From Anastatus disparis (lineage: Eukaryota > Arthropoda > Insecta > Hymenoptera > Eupelmidae), in NCBI GenBank assembly GCA_017163975.1, contig JAFFSR010000264.1, forward strand, positions 1,860,001 to 1,924,000: a DNA stretch of 64,000 nucleotides, given 5' to 3'. The notes under the pieces are model-generated. The model searched no databases, was not told the DNA's origin, and worked only from the letters and a program-made list of their open reading frames with translations. The position numbers were made by a program, and so were the translations under genes. Positions 12,490-23,644 of this stretch are shown in pieces. Position 1 is the stretch's first letter, and each line of letters starts with the position of its first letter.

Positions 12490-12850
12490 CCCCATATCAA
12501 AGAAATGGCGCTGGCAGTATTCCCAAGCTCTGAACATAAACGTTGCCTATCTCTTCCCTTTTATCAATACGCAAACCCACGGTTAAGAGCGCGCCTTGTG
12601 CCAGCCTCTAAGGCTCACTACATCGTGCTGTAGCAGATGTGAGGAAAAGAGAGAAATTTATATATGGACGACAGGGTCGACGGAGGCGAGGACGACAACG
12701 ACGATACTACGACGTTTTTTCCTCAACGCACCGCAATGCATTTTATGTGTGTACATGTATGTATGAACTCACACAATCGTATATAAAAACAGGGGGAAAA
12801 GTCACGGTGTCATCCTTCAAACCCTGACTGCTCATCTTTAACAAAAGAAA
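12490..12850 (+). promoter_or_regulatory. Candidate promoter or CpG-richer regulatory block
   Basis: This block is clearly richer in G+C than its surroundings, with GAGCGCGCC, GGTCGACGG and GACGACAACGACGA words. It contains GTATATAAAAACAG (TATA-like, near 12779-12790), followed about 25-35 bp later by TCACGGTGTCATCC, a possible initiator. Downstream AATAAA words at about 12885 and 12894 suggest that any transcript could be short. No coding exon is recognised on either strand. The assignment is inference from composition and spacing only. Confidence 0.25.
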
Positions 12851-13534
12851 TTGTGTTATACTGAATGCATCAGAAAGAAAAAAATAAAGTATTGAATAAA
12901 TCTTTGTGTATGAAACGATTGATAGCGGTTTTTGAATAAACGCAAACGATTTTAATAAAACTTTAGTAAAATAAAATTTTTCATATTTTCTTGATTTGGA
13001 GGGTTATTACACTGTTATCCATCTACCTTAGACTTCTTTTATTTTTCTGAATCTTAATTCATCTTTTCATTTAATCACATGCCCTCCTCTTAATTCGTGC
13101 CACCATCCTTCTGTGATTTAATCCAATCAAAAATTTTTCCTGCTTCTAAGGTAAAAACATTTCAGCTAAATTCCAAAATTTGAGAAGAAAATTTAAAAAT
13201 CCTTATATTATAAAGTGTAAAACAAATTCATATTTTAAAATACCTTATGTATTTTTATTCAATGAAATGACGAAATAATTTTTTTTTTTGGACATGTGAG
13301 TAATAAACTTTATTGATGACACTTTTTATGCATTCTTCCAAAATTATGAGTTATTTTGTTTTATTTTAAAGAACTTCTCTGGAAAATCATTGTTTATATA
13401 AACGAATATAACTCTCCGGTAAAAGTATATGAGTGAATTCTGCAATATTTTTGTAAAAATTGAGATTAAACTCTTTCGATAGAAGAAAATTGTAATGAAA
13501 ATTTAATCTGTTCAAAAGCTATAGGAAAATAAAT

Positions 13535-13955
13535 CACTGAGAGAAATCTGCTCTTGTTTCAAGAAGAACATTCGAATTGAGTGCGATCTGTTTGAATCAA
13601 CATGAAATCCACTTCATGGAAGTAAAAATCTATTATTTCGGAAAATGATTGCATTTTCCTTTACGTAGAATATCTGTTTGATTTAACATGGAATCCATTT
13701 GCAATAAGTGGATGTATGTTTACATCAAACTAAAATCCACTAGCTGTAAGTGTATTTTCCTTTTTTTTTTGTATCCACTTGCGATTAGTGCATAAATTTA
13801 TTTGAATCAAATATATATCCACTTACGGCTAGTGGATTGTAGCAAACAGATTTTATGTTTGATTCAAGCAGATCGCTATTATGACGTAAAACGAGAAGAA
13901 TTACTGTAAGCGGCAAGTGAATTCCAATTGCTTTAAGAGCCGATTGCTCTCAGTG
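13535..13955. mobile_element. CACTGAGAGAAAT MITE family, copy M1
   Basis: A 421-bp foldback with the left end CACTGAGAGAAATCTGCTCT and a degenerate mirror at the right end. The arms carry many CCACTTGCGGCTAGTGG-like words in both orientations. Intact family members at 38356 and 38921 show TA target duplications. There is no coding capacity. A Tc1/mariner-type origin is inferred from the TA sites. Confidence 0.75.
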
Positions 13956-13989
13956 TATACATTTTTTCATGAAACATGCTAATTATTGT

Positions 13990-14725
13990 GAAATTCTTTA
14001 AAAAAATCCTAGTAATAAATACTTTACGTAGAAGACAAAAAAATCAAAATTATAAAAAAATTTTTAAAATGGCTCTAAAATTAAAACTACTCCGAGAAAA
14101 CGAATTTTCAATAGCTTTCGCACCATACAAAGTTTGATCAAATCCATTGAGTAGTTTACGTAAAACACAAAAATAAGAATAATTTTATGAACATTTTTAA
14201 AATGCTTCAAAATTAAAACTACATTAAGAAAATTAGTTTTCAAAAGTTTTCCTTGTTTTGTCAGTCGCAAAGAAGTTCCATGCAAATTTTAGAGCAAATC
14301 CAACGAGTACTTAACGTAAAATATAAAAAAAATGACGAATCAAAATTTTTTTTAAATTCTTAAAATGGCGCTAAAATTAAAACTACGAGTAAGAAATCTA
14401 CTTTTCAATAGCTCCCTCCTCCCCCAATCAGACAAAATAAATCGTATGCAAAATTAAATCCATCCAAATAACAATTTGTTGTCTTCTTTCGACAGTCGCG
14501 AAAAATTTCTATGCAAATTCTTAAGCAAATTCATCGAGTGGCTTGCGTAAAATACAAAAAAATGAAAACTAAACAATTTTTTTTTCCCAATGTTTCTAAA
14601 AAAATCTACGCTAAGAAAACCAATTTTCAATAGCTTCTCCCTACTTGGATGGAAAATTAAATTGCATGCAAAACTTGAAGCAAATCTATCAAATAGTTTC
14701 CGAGATTTCATTGGCGTAACGAACA
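13990..14725. repeat. Degenerate ~150-bp repeat array (R14)
   Basis: The motif TTTACGTAAAA-like recurs at about 14015, 14155, 14310, 14540 and 14690. It is separated by repeated words such as TTAAAATGGCTCTAAAATTA, AAACTAC, AATTTTCAATAG and CAAATCCATC. The period is about 150 bp, with one longer interval. The same unit appears reversed at 28970-29250 and flanks the LTR copies at 17333-17390, 18851-18908 and 22795-22856. It has no coding capacity. The array-like layout suggests a satellite or an internally repetitive MITE. Confidence 0.6.
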
Positions 14726-15194
14726 CATACACACACATACATTTTCTGGAAACTATACTTTTTTCAACTCCCTGAGTTTCCATATGTACAAATTAATAAA
14801 AAAATAGAAAAAAAATTTGTTCATCGATATAATGCTTTCTCTATGAGGAAGGAAAATTAAATCAAATTACTCTAACTCAATAAGCTCTATGAGAAAGCAT
14901 TGCGCTAAAGCACTTGGCAGCATATTTAATATCATTTAAATGCAACAAAACTTATTGATGATATTTTGTTAGGATTTTATAATAATTGAAATTTGGATAA
15001 TCCATATTGTATATTCATTATCATCAGGGAATCATATTTAATTAATTAGAATCAAAATTCGTATAATCTAGGAATGAGGAATAAACTATATTTAAATAAA
15101 GTAAATATGAGGAAAAGTAGTTCAAGTAAAAACCAAATTTTATTATGTTTTAATAATAATATATTTATTTATTTAATTTTGTAAAAATAGAATT

Positions 15195-15795
15195 TGAGTG
15201 TTTCACTTTCGGGTCATCGATTTTGCTCAAATTTTGGGAACGTTTTCTGAATGCAGAAATATAAAGCAGAATGAAATTATAGAGGCCAATGTTTAATATT
15301 TCCCTAATTGAAGGCAATCGAAGAAAATCATTAAAAAAGTTACTAAAGTTTCAAACGCTTATAGTTTCTCAGCATTGTTAGCTAGAAGTTTCTACCTTTT
15401 TTTTAAGGAAGGCTGACCTAAAATATTTTCGAAATAGTAGTTATAACATATAGAAATATTATTTTTTCGAAAGTTATAGCGTAATGAAAACAGAAAATTT
15501 AGGTATAATCTTTATTACGCTCCAACTTTGGGAAAAAAAATAATATTTTGAAATGCCATAGGTGCTATTTCGAAAGAATTTGAGGTCAGCTTTCATTTAA
15601 AAAAGGTATAAGCTTCTAGCTAACAATGCTGGGAGACTATAAGCATTTGAAAATTCAGTAACTTTTTTAGTAATTTTCTTCAAGTATCTGTAACTAGGAA
15701 AATATTGAGCGTTGGCCTCTAAAATTTTGGCTTTCTTCATATTTCTGCATCCAGAAAATATTCCCAAAATTTGAGCGAAATTGGTGGCTGTAAGC
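15195..15795. mobile_element. Foldback element family F, degraded copy F1
   Basis: The left arm (GAGTGTTTCACTTTCGGGTC, then TTTTGCTCAAATTTTGGGAA) is mirrored by the right arm around 15490. It belongs to the same family as 32854-33550, 46131-46794, 60853-61516 and 61927-62598. The outer ends are degraded, so the target duplication cannot be read. The right arm keeps a 60-odd-codon open frame on the minus strand that also occurs in F3. Confidence 0.65.
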
Positions 15796-15875
15796 AATGT
15801 GGTTGTAAGTACTGAAATTCTAATTTTTAACAGAATTAAAATATTCTCTTTACAATTTTTATAATTTGACCAATG

Positions 15876-17390
15876 CTTATTTTTATTACAGTTTTTACAA
15901 AATATATATTTTTATATTCCATGTAAATATGAAAGAAATATACTTGATTCTTTTTTATATACATTCTTCGGAATCTACATTGTCGCTAAAAAATCAGATT
16001 ATGTATCAAATTCATTGTTACAGTATAATGAATATTATATAGCAAATTAATCTCATTAATTATATGAAAATTAATGCTTTGTAATTGGTATCAGAATCCA
16101 AATGTATACTTCGTTAATAGCGCAACAGAACGGCAGCATTCATACTATTTTTTCAAGTCAGCTTTGCTGCTCCCGCAAGAGGAACAGTGAGCTCGAGAAG
16201 ATATAAGAGCTAAGGCTCAGCGAAGAGTCGAGGCATTGGGGACTGTACTCTCCCTCTCTCTTAGCCGAGTGCGCTCGCTGGCTTAGAGAGAGAAAGCCAT
16301 ATACAGTACTGGCTTTCTTATATGGGGCTCCTACGCCTTATAAGAAAAGCTACTCTCTCGCTCGCTCTAATGTGTCAAACCATTAGAAGCAAGTCGAGCC
16401 GCAAATAATCTTTGCCGAGTGTGCTCGCTGGCTTAGATAAAATGCGACTGAGAGAACCGCCATTGCACTTCCGCACCGCCGTACCGCTGTACCGGCCGTT
16501 TTTGTAAATAGTAATTTTATTAATTCGTTATTAATTCATATTTGATATTAAGGGTGATTTATATTGAACCGTCATAGTATATACCGCCGAGCCGGCATTC
16601 CGACCTGTGCATAAGTTCATAGTAACATTGAGGGTGCCTCCTACCTATTATGACCATAGTATTAAGATAGCTTTAAGGGTGCTTCCTACCTATTACTGCC
16701 GGCGGAAAAGAGCAAGCCAGGATTACTCTATCCATGTGCATCTGCCGCGCATTAGAGAATCATAGGCCTTCAGCCACATTCCGTGTTACCGCATTAAGGG
16801 TATCGTCCACCCACTGTTACTATAATAGTTTATTAATATTACAATTATTATAATTTTGTTTGTTCATTAAAAGCGTCCAGGCCGTTAACCGCCGTTAGTC
16901 TAGTTTGACTTATTATTAAAGAATAAAGTTTATTTCAATTAAAAGAAAGTATTTTATATTGGTTTGAATTATTTTTTCATTTATTTCCGTCGCCGACAAG
17001 AGGCGCATAAGCCGTCAAGTGGCTTATAATAAATTCAATCTTTATTTCTCTGTATCTCGCGTACATATATTTAGTTATTTTGATTTATATAATTTAGGTT
17101 AGTTATTACTTTTCACTATTATTGTTATACGTCGTTGTAAGATATGAGTTCAGAGTACAATAAAGCCCAGGTACTCCTAGCATAAACAAACGTGTCAACC
17201 CGTTTACTATCCTTTATTTTTCCACCGTCCGTCTGACCGACCTCCTGTCTCGAACTTGGTCACTCACTGAAGCGTCCGGCAACAGGAGGTAAAAACGTAA
17301 TTTCCCTACCCGCGGAAAATAAAAACGTTACATACTTTACGTAAAACAAAAAAAAAATAAAAAAAGAAAAATCAGAATTAATTTTAAAAC
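15876..17390. repeat. Tandem unit 1: zinc-finger 3' flank + truncated LTR
   Basis: This 1,515-bp unit and the next (17391-18908) are almost identical; I noticed only a handful of substitutions and single-base indels. Each holds, from left to right, the 3' flank of the zinc-finger gene (ending near its stop codon), an LTR copy lacking about 85 bp at one end, and a short R14 piece. Both units point the same way. The left boundary of this unit lies a few bases beyond the AATAAA of the zinc-finger 3' flank. Confidence 0.85.
16157..17332 (+). mobile_element. LTR copy B1, 5'-truncated
   Basis: The 1,176-bp sequence starts at GTCAGCTTTGCTGC and ends in CGTTACA followed by TACT. It matches the complete solo LTR at 22857-28900 (after removing its nested insertions) but lacks about 85 bp at the GTCAGC side. 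Inside are a GATATAAGAGC TATA-like box and a CAATAAAGCC polyadenylation-like signal, which suggest the LTR reads left to right here. The internal hairpins CGCTCGCTGGCTTAGAGAG and GGCTTTCTTATATGG are GC-rich. No gag or pol frame adjoins. Confidence 0.7.
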
Positions 17391-18908
17391 CTTATTTTTA
17401 TTACAGTTTTTACAAAATATATATTTCTATATTCCATGTAAATATGAAAGAAATATACTTGATTCTTTTTTATATACATTCTTCGGAATCTACATTGTCG
17501 CTAAAAAATCAGATTATGTATCAAATTCATTGTTACAGTATAATGAATATTATATAGCAAATTAATCTCATTAATTATATGAAAATGAATGCTTTGTAAT
17601 TGGTATCAGAATCCAAATGTATACTTCGTTAATAGCGCAACAGAACGGCAGCATTCATACTATTTTTTCAAGTCAGCTTTGCTGTTCCCGCAAGAGGAAC
17701 AGTGAGCTCGAGAAGATATAAGAGCTAAGGCTCAGCGAAGAGTCGAGGCATTGGGGACTGTACTCTCCCTCTCTCTTAGCCGAGTGCGCTCGCTGGCTTA
17801 GAGAGAGAAAGCCATATACAGTACTGGCTTTCTTATATGGGGCTCCTACGCCTTATAAGAAAAGCTACTCTCTCGCTCGCTCTAATGTGTCAAACCATTA
17901 GAAGCAAGTCGAGCCGCAAATAATCTTTGCCGAGTGTGCTCGCTGGCTTAGATAAAATGCGACTGAGAGAACCGCCATTGCACTTCCGCACCGCCGTACC
18001 GCTGTACCGGCCGTTTTTGTAAATAGTAATTTTATTAATTCGTTATTAATTCATATTTGATATTAAGGGTGATTTATATTGAACCGTCATAGTATATACC
18101 GCCGAGCCGGCATTCCGACCTGTGCATAAGTTCATAGTAACATTGAGGGTGCCTCCTACCTATTATGACCATAGTATTAAGATAGCTTTAAGGGTGCTTC
18201 CTACCTATTACTGCCGGCGGAAAAGAGCAAGCCAGGATTACTCTATCCATGTGCATCTGCCGCGCATTAGAGAATCATAGGCCTTCAGCCACATTCCGTG
18301 TTACCGCATTAAGGGTATCGTCCACCCACTGTTACTATAATAGTTTATTAATATTACAATTATTATAATTTTGTTTGTTCATTAAAAGCGTCCAGGCCGT
18401 TAACCGCCGTTAGTCTAGTTTGACTTATTATTAAAGAATAAAGTTTATTTCAATTAAAAGAAAGTATTTTATATTGGTTTGAATTATTTTTTTCATTTAT
18501 TTCCGTCGCCGACAAGAGGCGCATAAGCCGTCAAGTGGCTTATAATAAATTCAATCTTTATTTCTCTGTATCTCGCGTACATATATTTAGTTATTTTGAT
18601 TTATATAATTTAGGTTAGTTATTACTTTTCACTATTATTGTTATACGTCGTTGTAAGATATGAGTTCAGAGTACAATAAAGCCCAGGTACTCCCTAGCAT
18701 AAACAAACGTGTCAACCCGTTTACTATCCTTTATTTTTCCACCGTCCGTCCTGACCGACCTCCTGTCTCGAACTTGGTCACTCACTGAAGCGTCCGGCAA
18801 CAGGAGGTAAAAACGTAATTTCCCTACCCGCGGAAAATAAAAACGTTACATACTTTACGTAAAACAAAAAAAAAATAAAAAAAGAAAAATCAGAATTAAT
18901 TTTAAAAC
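17391..18908. repeat. Tandem unit 2: zinc-finger 3' flank + truncated LTR
   Basis: This is the second copy of the ~1.5-kb unit described at 15876. It differs by a few single-base changes, for example one extra C in each of two C runs in the LTR. It forms the outer section of the left palindrome arm from 17672 onward. The strong similarity suggests a recent duplication or ongoing gene conversion, or an assembly artefact. Confidence 0.85.
17672..18850 (+). mobile_element. LTR copy B2, 5'-truncated
   Basis: This is a 1,179-bp LTR copy with the same truncated start (GTCAGC) as B1 and the same CGTTACA end. It is the mirror image of the LTR in the right palindrome arm, but without the MITE and LINE that sit in that copy. 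It therefore serves as the empty site for both insertions. Confidence 0.75.
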
Positions 18909-18914
18909 CTTATT

Positions 18915-18920
18915 TTTATT
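18915..18920 (-). terminator. AATAAA polyadenylation signal of left zinc-finger gene
   Basis: AATAAA on the minus strand, about 260 bp after the stop codon of the left zinc-finger gene. The mirror copy is at 22787-22792. The breakpoint shared by the tandem units lies just past this signal. Confidence 0.5.
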
Positions 18921-19176
18921 ACAGTTTTTACAAAATATATATTTCTATATTCCATGTAAATATGAAAGAAATATACTTGATTCTTTTTATATACATTCTT
19001 CGGAATCTACATTGTCGCTAAAAAATCAGATTATGTATCAAATTCATTGTTACAGTATAATGAATATTATATAGCAAATTAATCTCATTAATTATATGAA
19101 AATGAATGCTTTGTAATTGGTATCAGAATCAAAATGTATACTTCGTTAATAGCGCAACAGAACGGCAGCGTTCATA

Positions 19177-20322
19177 CTATTTTTTTGAATGGGTTTCTTT
19201 GTGTTTATTTAAATGATCTTTACGACCAAATTTCTTCAGGCAAATAGTACATACATATGGTTTTTCGCCTGTATGGATTCTCTCGTGTCGTGTAAGCTCT
19301 TCTTTTCTTTTGAACTCTTTGCCACAACCAGCGTGATTACATTTGAATGGCCTTTCACCTGTGGGCAGAAAAATAAAGATATTGTGCGTATGTTATTTTT
19401 ATTACTTTAACCTCAAAATCGCAACATCTTTGCTCTTTTTAGGCCCTCATGGCAAAAAATACAGTTCGCAACTGGTATGAAAAAGCTTTTTTACGAAACT
19501 CGTTACGACCCTCACCTTTGGCTCGGATCGTCAACTTCTTGTTTCGTAAATAAATCCTTTCCATACCCATTACGAAATGTACTATTTCGCCATACCCAGG
19601 CCAGAATTATCATTTTTGCCTTTCAAAGCCTGGGCGAAAGTGGTACTTTCGGACAGGGTATAGCGAAAACTATCTTCTTATTCTCTATTTGAATTACTTA
19701 ACAGGATGTCATTTTAGAATTGATCCAATATCAACTTTAAAGAATTAATAATTGGTTTAATTTACAGAAAAATCTTTATGTGAAATTTAAAGATATATTC
19801 TAATAATTGAAAGTTTAACTCACTGGTATGTATTCTCATGTGAATCGTTAATAGTGATTTTTTAGAAAAAGCAGCTTCACAGTTATTGCACCTATGATTT
19901 TTGGGCTCTAAAAAAGGTGTTTCTCTTCTATTCTTTCGGCCTACTCCGGCAATAGCTTCTCGAACTGGAGATCGTGCCAAAGTTGATGGTGAATAGGAAA
20001 TAGAAGATCGTGGAAGATAATGGGAAGCATTCTCTCTAGGAATAACGATATGTTCAAGTAGATAAGAACGTGGAAGGTAATAGAAAGCATTCTCTCCAGG
20101 AATAACAATACGTTCCAGTGGATGAGATCGTGGAAGATAATAGAAAGCATTCTCTCCAGGCATAGGAATACGTTCAAGTATATAAGATCCATCAGGCACA
20201 TACGGAACGGCCGGAATTTCGTTATTCAAATGATTAGAGTATGACAAAACATTTCTGCGGTCACTCATAGATTCATCTTTCACTTCCCATGGTCGAAAAA
20301 AGTTATTTGGATTTTTACACAT
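19177..20322 (-). CDS. C2H2 zinc-finger protein with FRPW motif (left, intact copy)
   Basis: The gene has two exons, 20322-19824 and 19358-19177, joined across a 465-bp intron with a GTGAGT donor and CAG acceptor; the joined frame encodes 226 residues. I start at ATG 20322 because the longer open frame opens with TTG. Residues 9-12 are FRPW, a tetrapeptide known from Huckebein as a Groucho co-repressor contact. Residues 49-108 are three tandem 20-residue repeats around [12 protein letters not shown]. Three C2H2 fingers follow: C145/C148/H161/H165, C173/C178/H191/H195 and C203/C206/H219/H223, with a TGEKP linker before finger 3. The helices RKEELTR and RKDHLNK resemble EGR fingers 1-2, which prefer GCG and TGG triplets. 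The inferred role is a nuclear DNA-binding repressor. The intron holds a dispersed repeat also seen at 47336-47460. The exact family is uncertain. Confidence 0.8.
19419..19560. repeat. Dispersed repeat in zinc-finger intron (left)
   Basis: The stretch with the words TTTCGTAAAAAAGC and GTATTTTTTGCCATGAG (minus strand) recurs in the right intron at about 22170-22302 and, diverged, at 47336-47460. It is therefore an interspersed repeat, not part of the gene. Confidence 0.5.
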
Positions 20323-20475
20323 CGTGTATGCAAACTTCACTTCACTTTGAAGAAAAGTATGAAATTTTTGAATTTCCGTGAATCTCAAAATACTTCAAAT
20401 TGGTAGCAGAATAGAAAACGTGTATTCACTTTAATGAACTTGAGTAAACTAACTTTTTCTAGAGCGGCAAGCTGT

Positions 20476-20482
20476 ATTTATA
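20476..20482 (-). promoter_or_regulatory. TATA box of left zinc-finger gene
   Basis: TATAAAT on the minus strand. About 30 bp downstream is TTAGTTT, an initiator-like word, and ATG follows about 160 bp after the box. A second TATA-like word, TATAAAAG, lies further upstream (about 20582-20589). The layout is copied in the right arm. Confidence 0.4.
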
Positions 20483-20751
20483 TTCGCAAAGCTAAGGATA
20501 GTTCATACCTGGCGTTCTTCGTAGCCTTAATCTCTGAAGATTCAAGAGGGCGTTACACAAAAAAGGATATACTTCTCCCTCCCTTTTATAACTTTGAGAG
20601 ACTGAAAAGTAGCGGAAAAATATTTGGAGCGTAATAAAACGCAATATGTTTTTTTTTGGTTTATTTTAATACGAACATAAAAATTATTCTGTAACTAATA
20701 AAAAGAAAACAATAGCAATAAGGAAATACCTACACAGGCATAAGTAACTAT

Positions 20752-20954
20752 GCCTTAATTTTTCAGTTAAAATAGTAATTAATGAGATAAAATAATAACA
20801 GTATAAGTGTCGCGTCTCCATATACTCATGTAAAGATTATACAAAAATTAAAAGCACGCACACAAAGCCAGGTATGTCCAACAGTCCTGCAAAAATGTTC
20901 ATCCACACAAGACTTAGCGAGGTTTCATGTATATACACGCATACTTTCGCCTGT
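20752..20954. other. Unpaired spacer at palindrome centre
   Basis: The 203-bp spacer separates the two inverted arms. It has no open frame and no internal symmetry that I can see. The two zinc-finger genes are transcribed away from it, so it could hold shared upstream control sequence, but this is only inference. Confidence 0.6.
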
Positions 20955-21223
20955 ATAGTTACTTATGCCTGTATAGGTATTTCCTTATTGTTATTGTTTT
21001 CTTTTCATTAGTTACAGAATAATTTTTATGTTCGTATTAAAATAAACCAAAAAAAAACATATTGCGTTTTATTACGCTCCAAATATTTTTCCGCTACTTT
21101 TCAGTCTCTCAAAGTTATAAAAGAGTGGGAGAAGTATATCCTTTTTTGTGTAACGCCCTCTTGAATCTTCAGAGATTAAGGCTACGAAGAACGCCAGGTA
21201 TGAACTATCCTTAGCTTTGCGAA

Positions 21224-21230
21224 TATAAAT
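21224..21230 (+). promoter_or_regulatory. TATA box of right zinc-finger copy
   Basis: TATAAAT, with TTAGTTT about 30 bp downstream and ATG at 21384. It mirrors the left copy. The upstream TATAAAAG word at about 21116 is also kept, but the bases after it differ between the arms. Confidence 0.4.
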
Positions 21231-21383
21231 ACAGCTTGCCGCTCTAGAAAAAGTTAGTTTACTCAAGTTCATTAAAGTGAATACACGTTTTCTATTCTGC
21301 TACCAATTTGAAGTATTTTGAGATTCACGGAAATTCAAAAATTTCATACTTTTCTTCAAAGTGAAGTGAAGTTTGCATACACG

Positions 21384-22529
21384 ATGTGTAAAAATCCAAA
21401 TAACTTTTTTCGACCATGGGAAGTGAAAGATGAATCTATGAGTGACCGCAGAAATGTTTTGTCATACTCTAATCATTTGAATAACGAAATTCCGGCCGTT
21501 CCGTATGTGCCTGATGGATCTTATATACTTGAACGTATTCCTATGCCTGGAGAGAATGCTTTCTATTATCTTCCACGATCTCATCCACTGGAACGTATTG
21601 TTATTCCTGGAGAGAATGCTTTCTATTACCTTCCACGTTCTTATCTACTTGAACATATCGTTATTCCTAGAGAGAATGCTTCCCATTATCTTCCACGATC
21701 TTCTATTTCCTATTCACCATCAACTTTGGCACGATCTCCAGTTCGAGAAGCTATTGCCGGAGTAGGCCGAAAGAATAGAAGAGAAACACCTTTTTAGAGC
21801 CCAAAAATCATAGGTGCAATAACTGTGAAGCTGCTTTTTCTAAAAAATCACTATTAACGATTCACATGAGAATACATACCAGTGAGTTAAACTTTCAATT
21901 ATTAGAATATATCTTTAAATTTCACATAAAGATTTTTCTGTAAATTAAACCAATTATTAATTCTTTAAAGTTGATATTGGATCAATTCTAAAATGACATC
22001 CTGTTAAGTAATTCAAATAGAGAATAAGAAGATAGTTTTCGCTATACCCTGTCCGAAAGTACCACTTTCGCCCAGGCTTTGAAAGGCAAAAATGATAATT
22101 CTGGCCTGGGTATGGCGAAATAGTACATTTCGTAATGGGTATGGAAAGGATTTATTTACGAAACAAGAAGTTGACGATCCGAGCCAAAGGTGAGGGTCGT
22201 AACGAGTTTCGTAAAAAAGCTTTTTCATACCAGTTGCGAACTGTATTTTTTGCCATGAGGGCCTAAAAAGAGCAAAGATGTTGCGATTTTGAGGTTAAAG
22301 TAATAAAAAATAACATACGCACAATATCTTTATTTTTCTGCCCACAGGTGAAAGGCCATTCAAATGTAATCACGCTGGTTGTGGCAAAGAGTTCAAAAGA
22401 AAAGAAGAGCTTACACGACACGAGAGAATCCATACAGGCGAAAAACCATATGTATGTACTATTTGCCTGAAGAAATTTGGTCGTAAAGATCATTTAAATA
22501 AACACAAAGAAACCCATTCAAAAAAATAG
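21384..22529 (+). pseudogene. C2H2 zinc-finger protein (right copy, frameshifted)
   Basis: The exons are 21384-21881 and 22348-22529, with the same splice sites as the left copy. A T run of six in the left copy is five here (about 21791-21795), which shifts the frame and brings in TAG after residue 137. All three fingers are lost from the product; the part left has FRPW and the three 20-residue repeats. The bases after the indel still match the left copy closely, including all finger codons. A homopolymer deletion can be a sequencing error, so the break needs raw reads. If real, this copy would make a finger-less protein that could still bind a co-repressor. Confidence 0.75.
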
Positions 22530-22786
22530 TATGAACGCTGCCGTTCTGTTGCGCTATTAACGAAGTATACATTTTGATTCTGATACCAATTACAAAGCAT
22601 TCATTTTCATATAATTAATGAGATTAATTTGCTATATAATATTCATTATACTGTAACAATGAATTTGATACATAATCTGATTTTTTAGCGACAATGTAGA
22701 TTCCGAAGAATGTATATAAAAAAGAATCAAGTATATTTCTTTCATATTTACATGGAATATAGAAATATATATTTTGTAAAAACTGT

Positions 22787-22792
22787 AATAAA
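22787..22792 (+). terminator. AATAAA polyadenylation signal of right zinc-finger copy
   Basis: AATAAA, about 258 bp after the stop codon, followed by AATAAG where the R14 repeat joins. It mirrors the left signal. Confidence 0.5.
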
Positions 22793-23644
22793 AATAAGGT
22801 TTTAAAATTAATTCTGATTTTTCTTTTTTTATTTTTTTTTTGTTTTACGTAAAGTATGTAACGTTTTTATTTTCCGCGGGTAGGGAAATTACGTTTTTAC
22901 CTCCTGTTGCCGGACGCTTCAGTGAGTGACCAAGTTCGAGACAGGAGGTCGGTCAGGACGGACGGTGGAAAAATAAAGGATAGTAAACGGGTTGACACGT
23001 TTGTTTATGCTAGGGAGTACCTGGGCTTTATTGTACTCTGAACTCATATCTTACAACGACGTATAACAATAATAGTGAAAAGTAATAACTAACCTAAATT
23101 ATATAAATCAAAATAACTAAATATATGTACGCGAGATACAGAGAAATAAAGATTGAATTTATTATAAGCCACTTGACGGCTTATGCGCCTCTTGTCGGCG
23201 ACGGAAATAAATGAAAAAAATAATTCAAACCAATATAAAATACTTTCTTTTAATTGAAATAAACTTTATTCTTTAATAATAAGTCAAACTAGACTAACGG
23301 CGGTTAACGGCCTGGACGCTTTTAATGAACAAACAAAATTATAATAATTGTAATATTAATAAACTATTATAGTAACAGTGGGTGGACGATACCCTTAATG
23401 CGGTAACACGGAATGTGGCTGAAGGCCTATGATTCTCTAATGCGCGGCAGATGCACATGGATAGAGTAATCCTGGCTTGCTCTTTTCCGCCGGCAGTAAT
23501 AGGTAGGAAGCACCCTTAAAGCTATCTTAATACTATGGTCATAATAGGTAGGAGGCACCCTCAATGTTACTATGAACTTATGCACAGGTCGGAATGCCGG
23601 CTCGGCGGTATATACTATGACGGTTCAATATAAATCACCCTTAA

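Larger units (their letters stand above)
17672..20751. repeat. Left arm of large palindrome
   Basis: The arm is 3,080 bp and is the reverse complement of 20955-28814 once the MITE and LINE in the right arm are removed. It contains truncated LTR B2, R14, the zinc-finger gene on the minus strand, and its upstream region. The inner part of the two arms is nearly identical; the LTR part has diverged slightly more. Confidence 0.9.

Noticed and set aside
17590..17620. TGGTATCAGAATC as a retrotransposon primer binding site
   Set aside because: It resembles the plant initiator-tRNA primer site, but it lies inside the zinc-finger 3' flank and not next to the LTR end.
20434..20634. 66-codon frame on the plus strand, repeated at 21072-21272
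   Set aside because: It overlaps the zinc-finger promoter region in antisense and is preserved only because the arms are copies. It has no signal peptide, domain or splice context.
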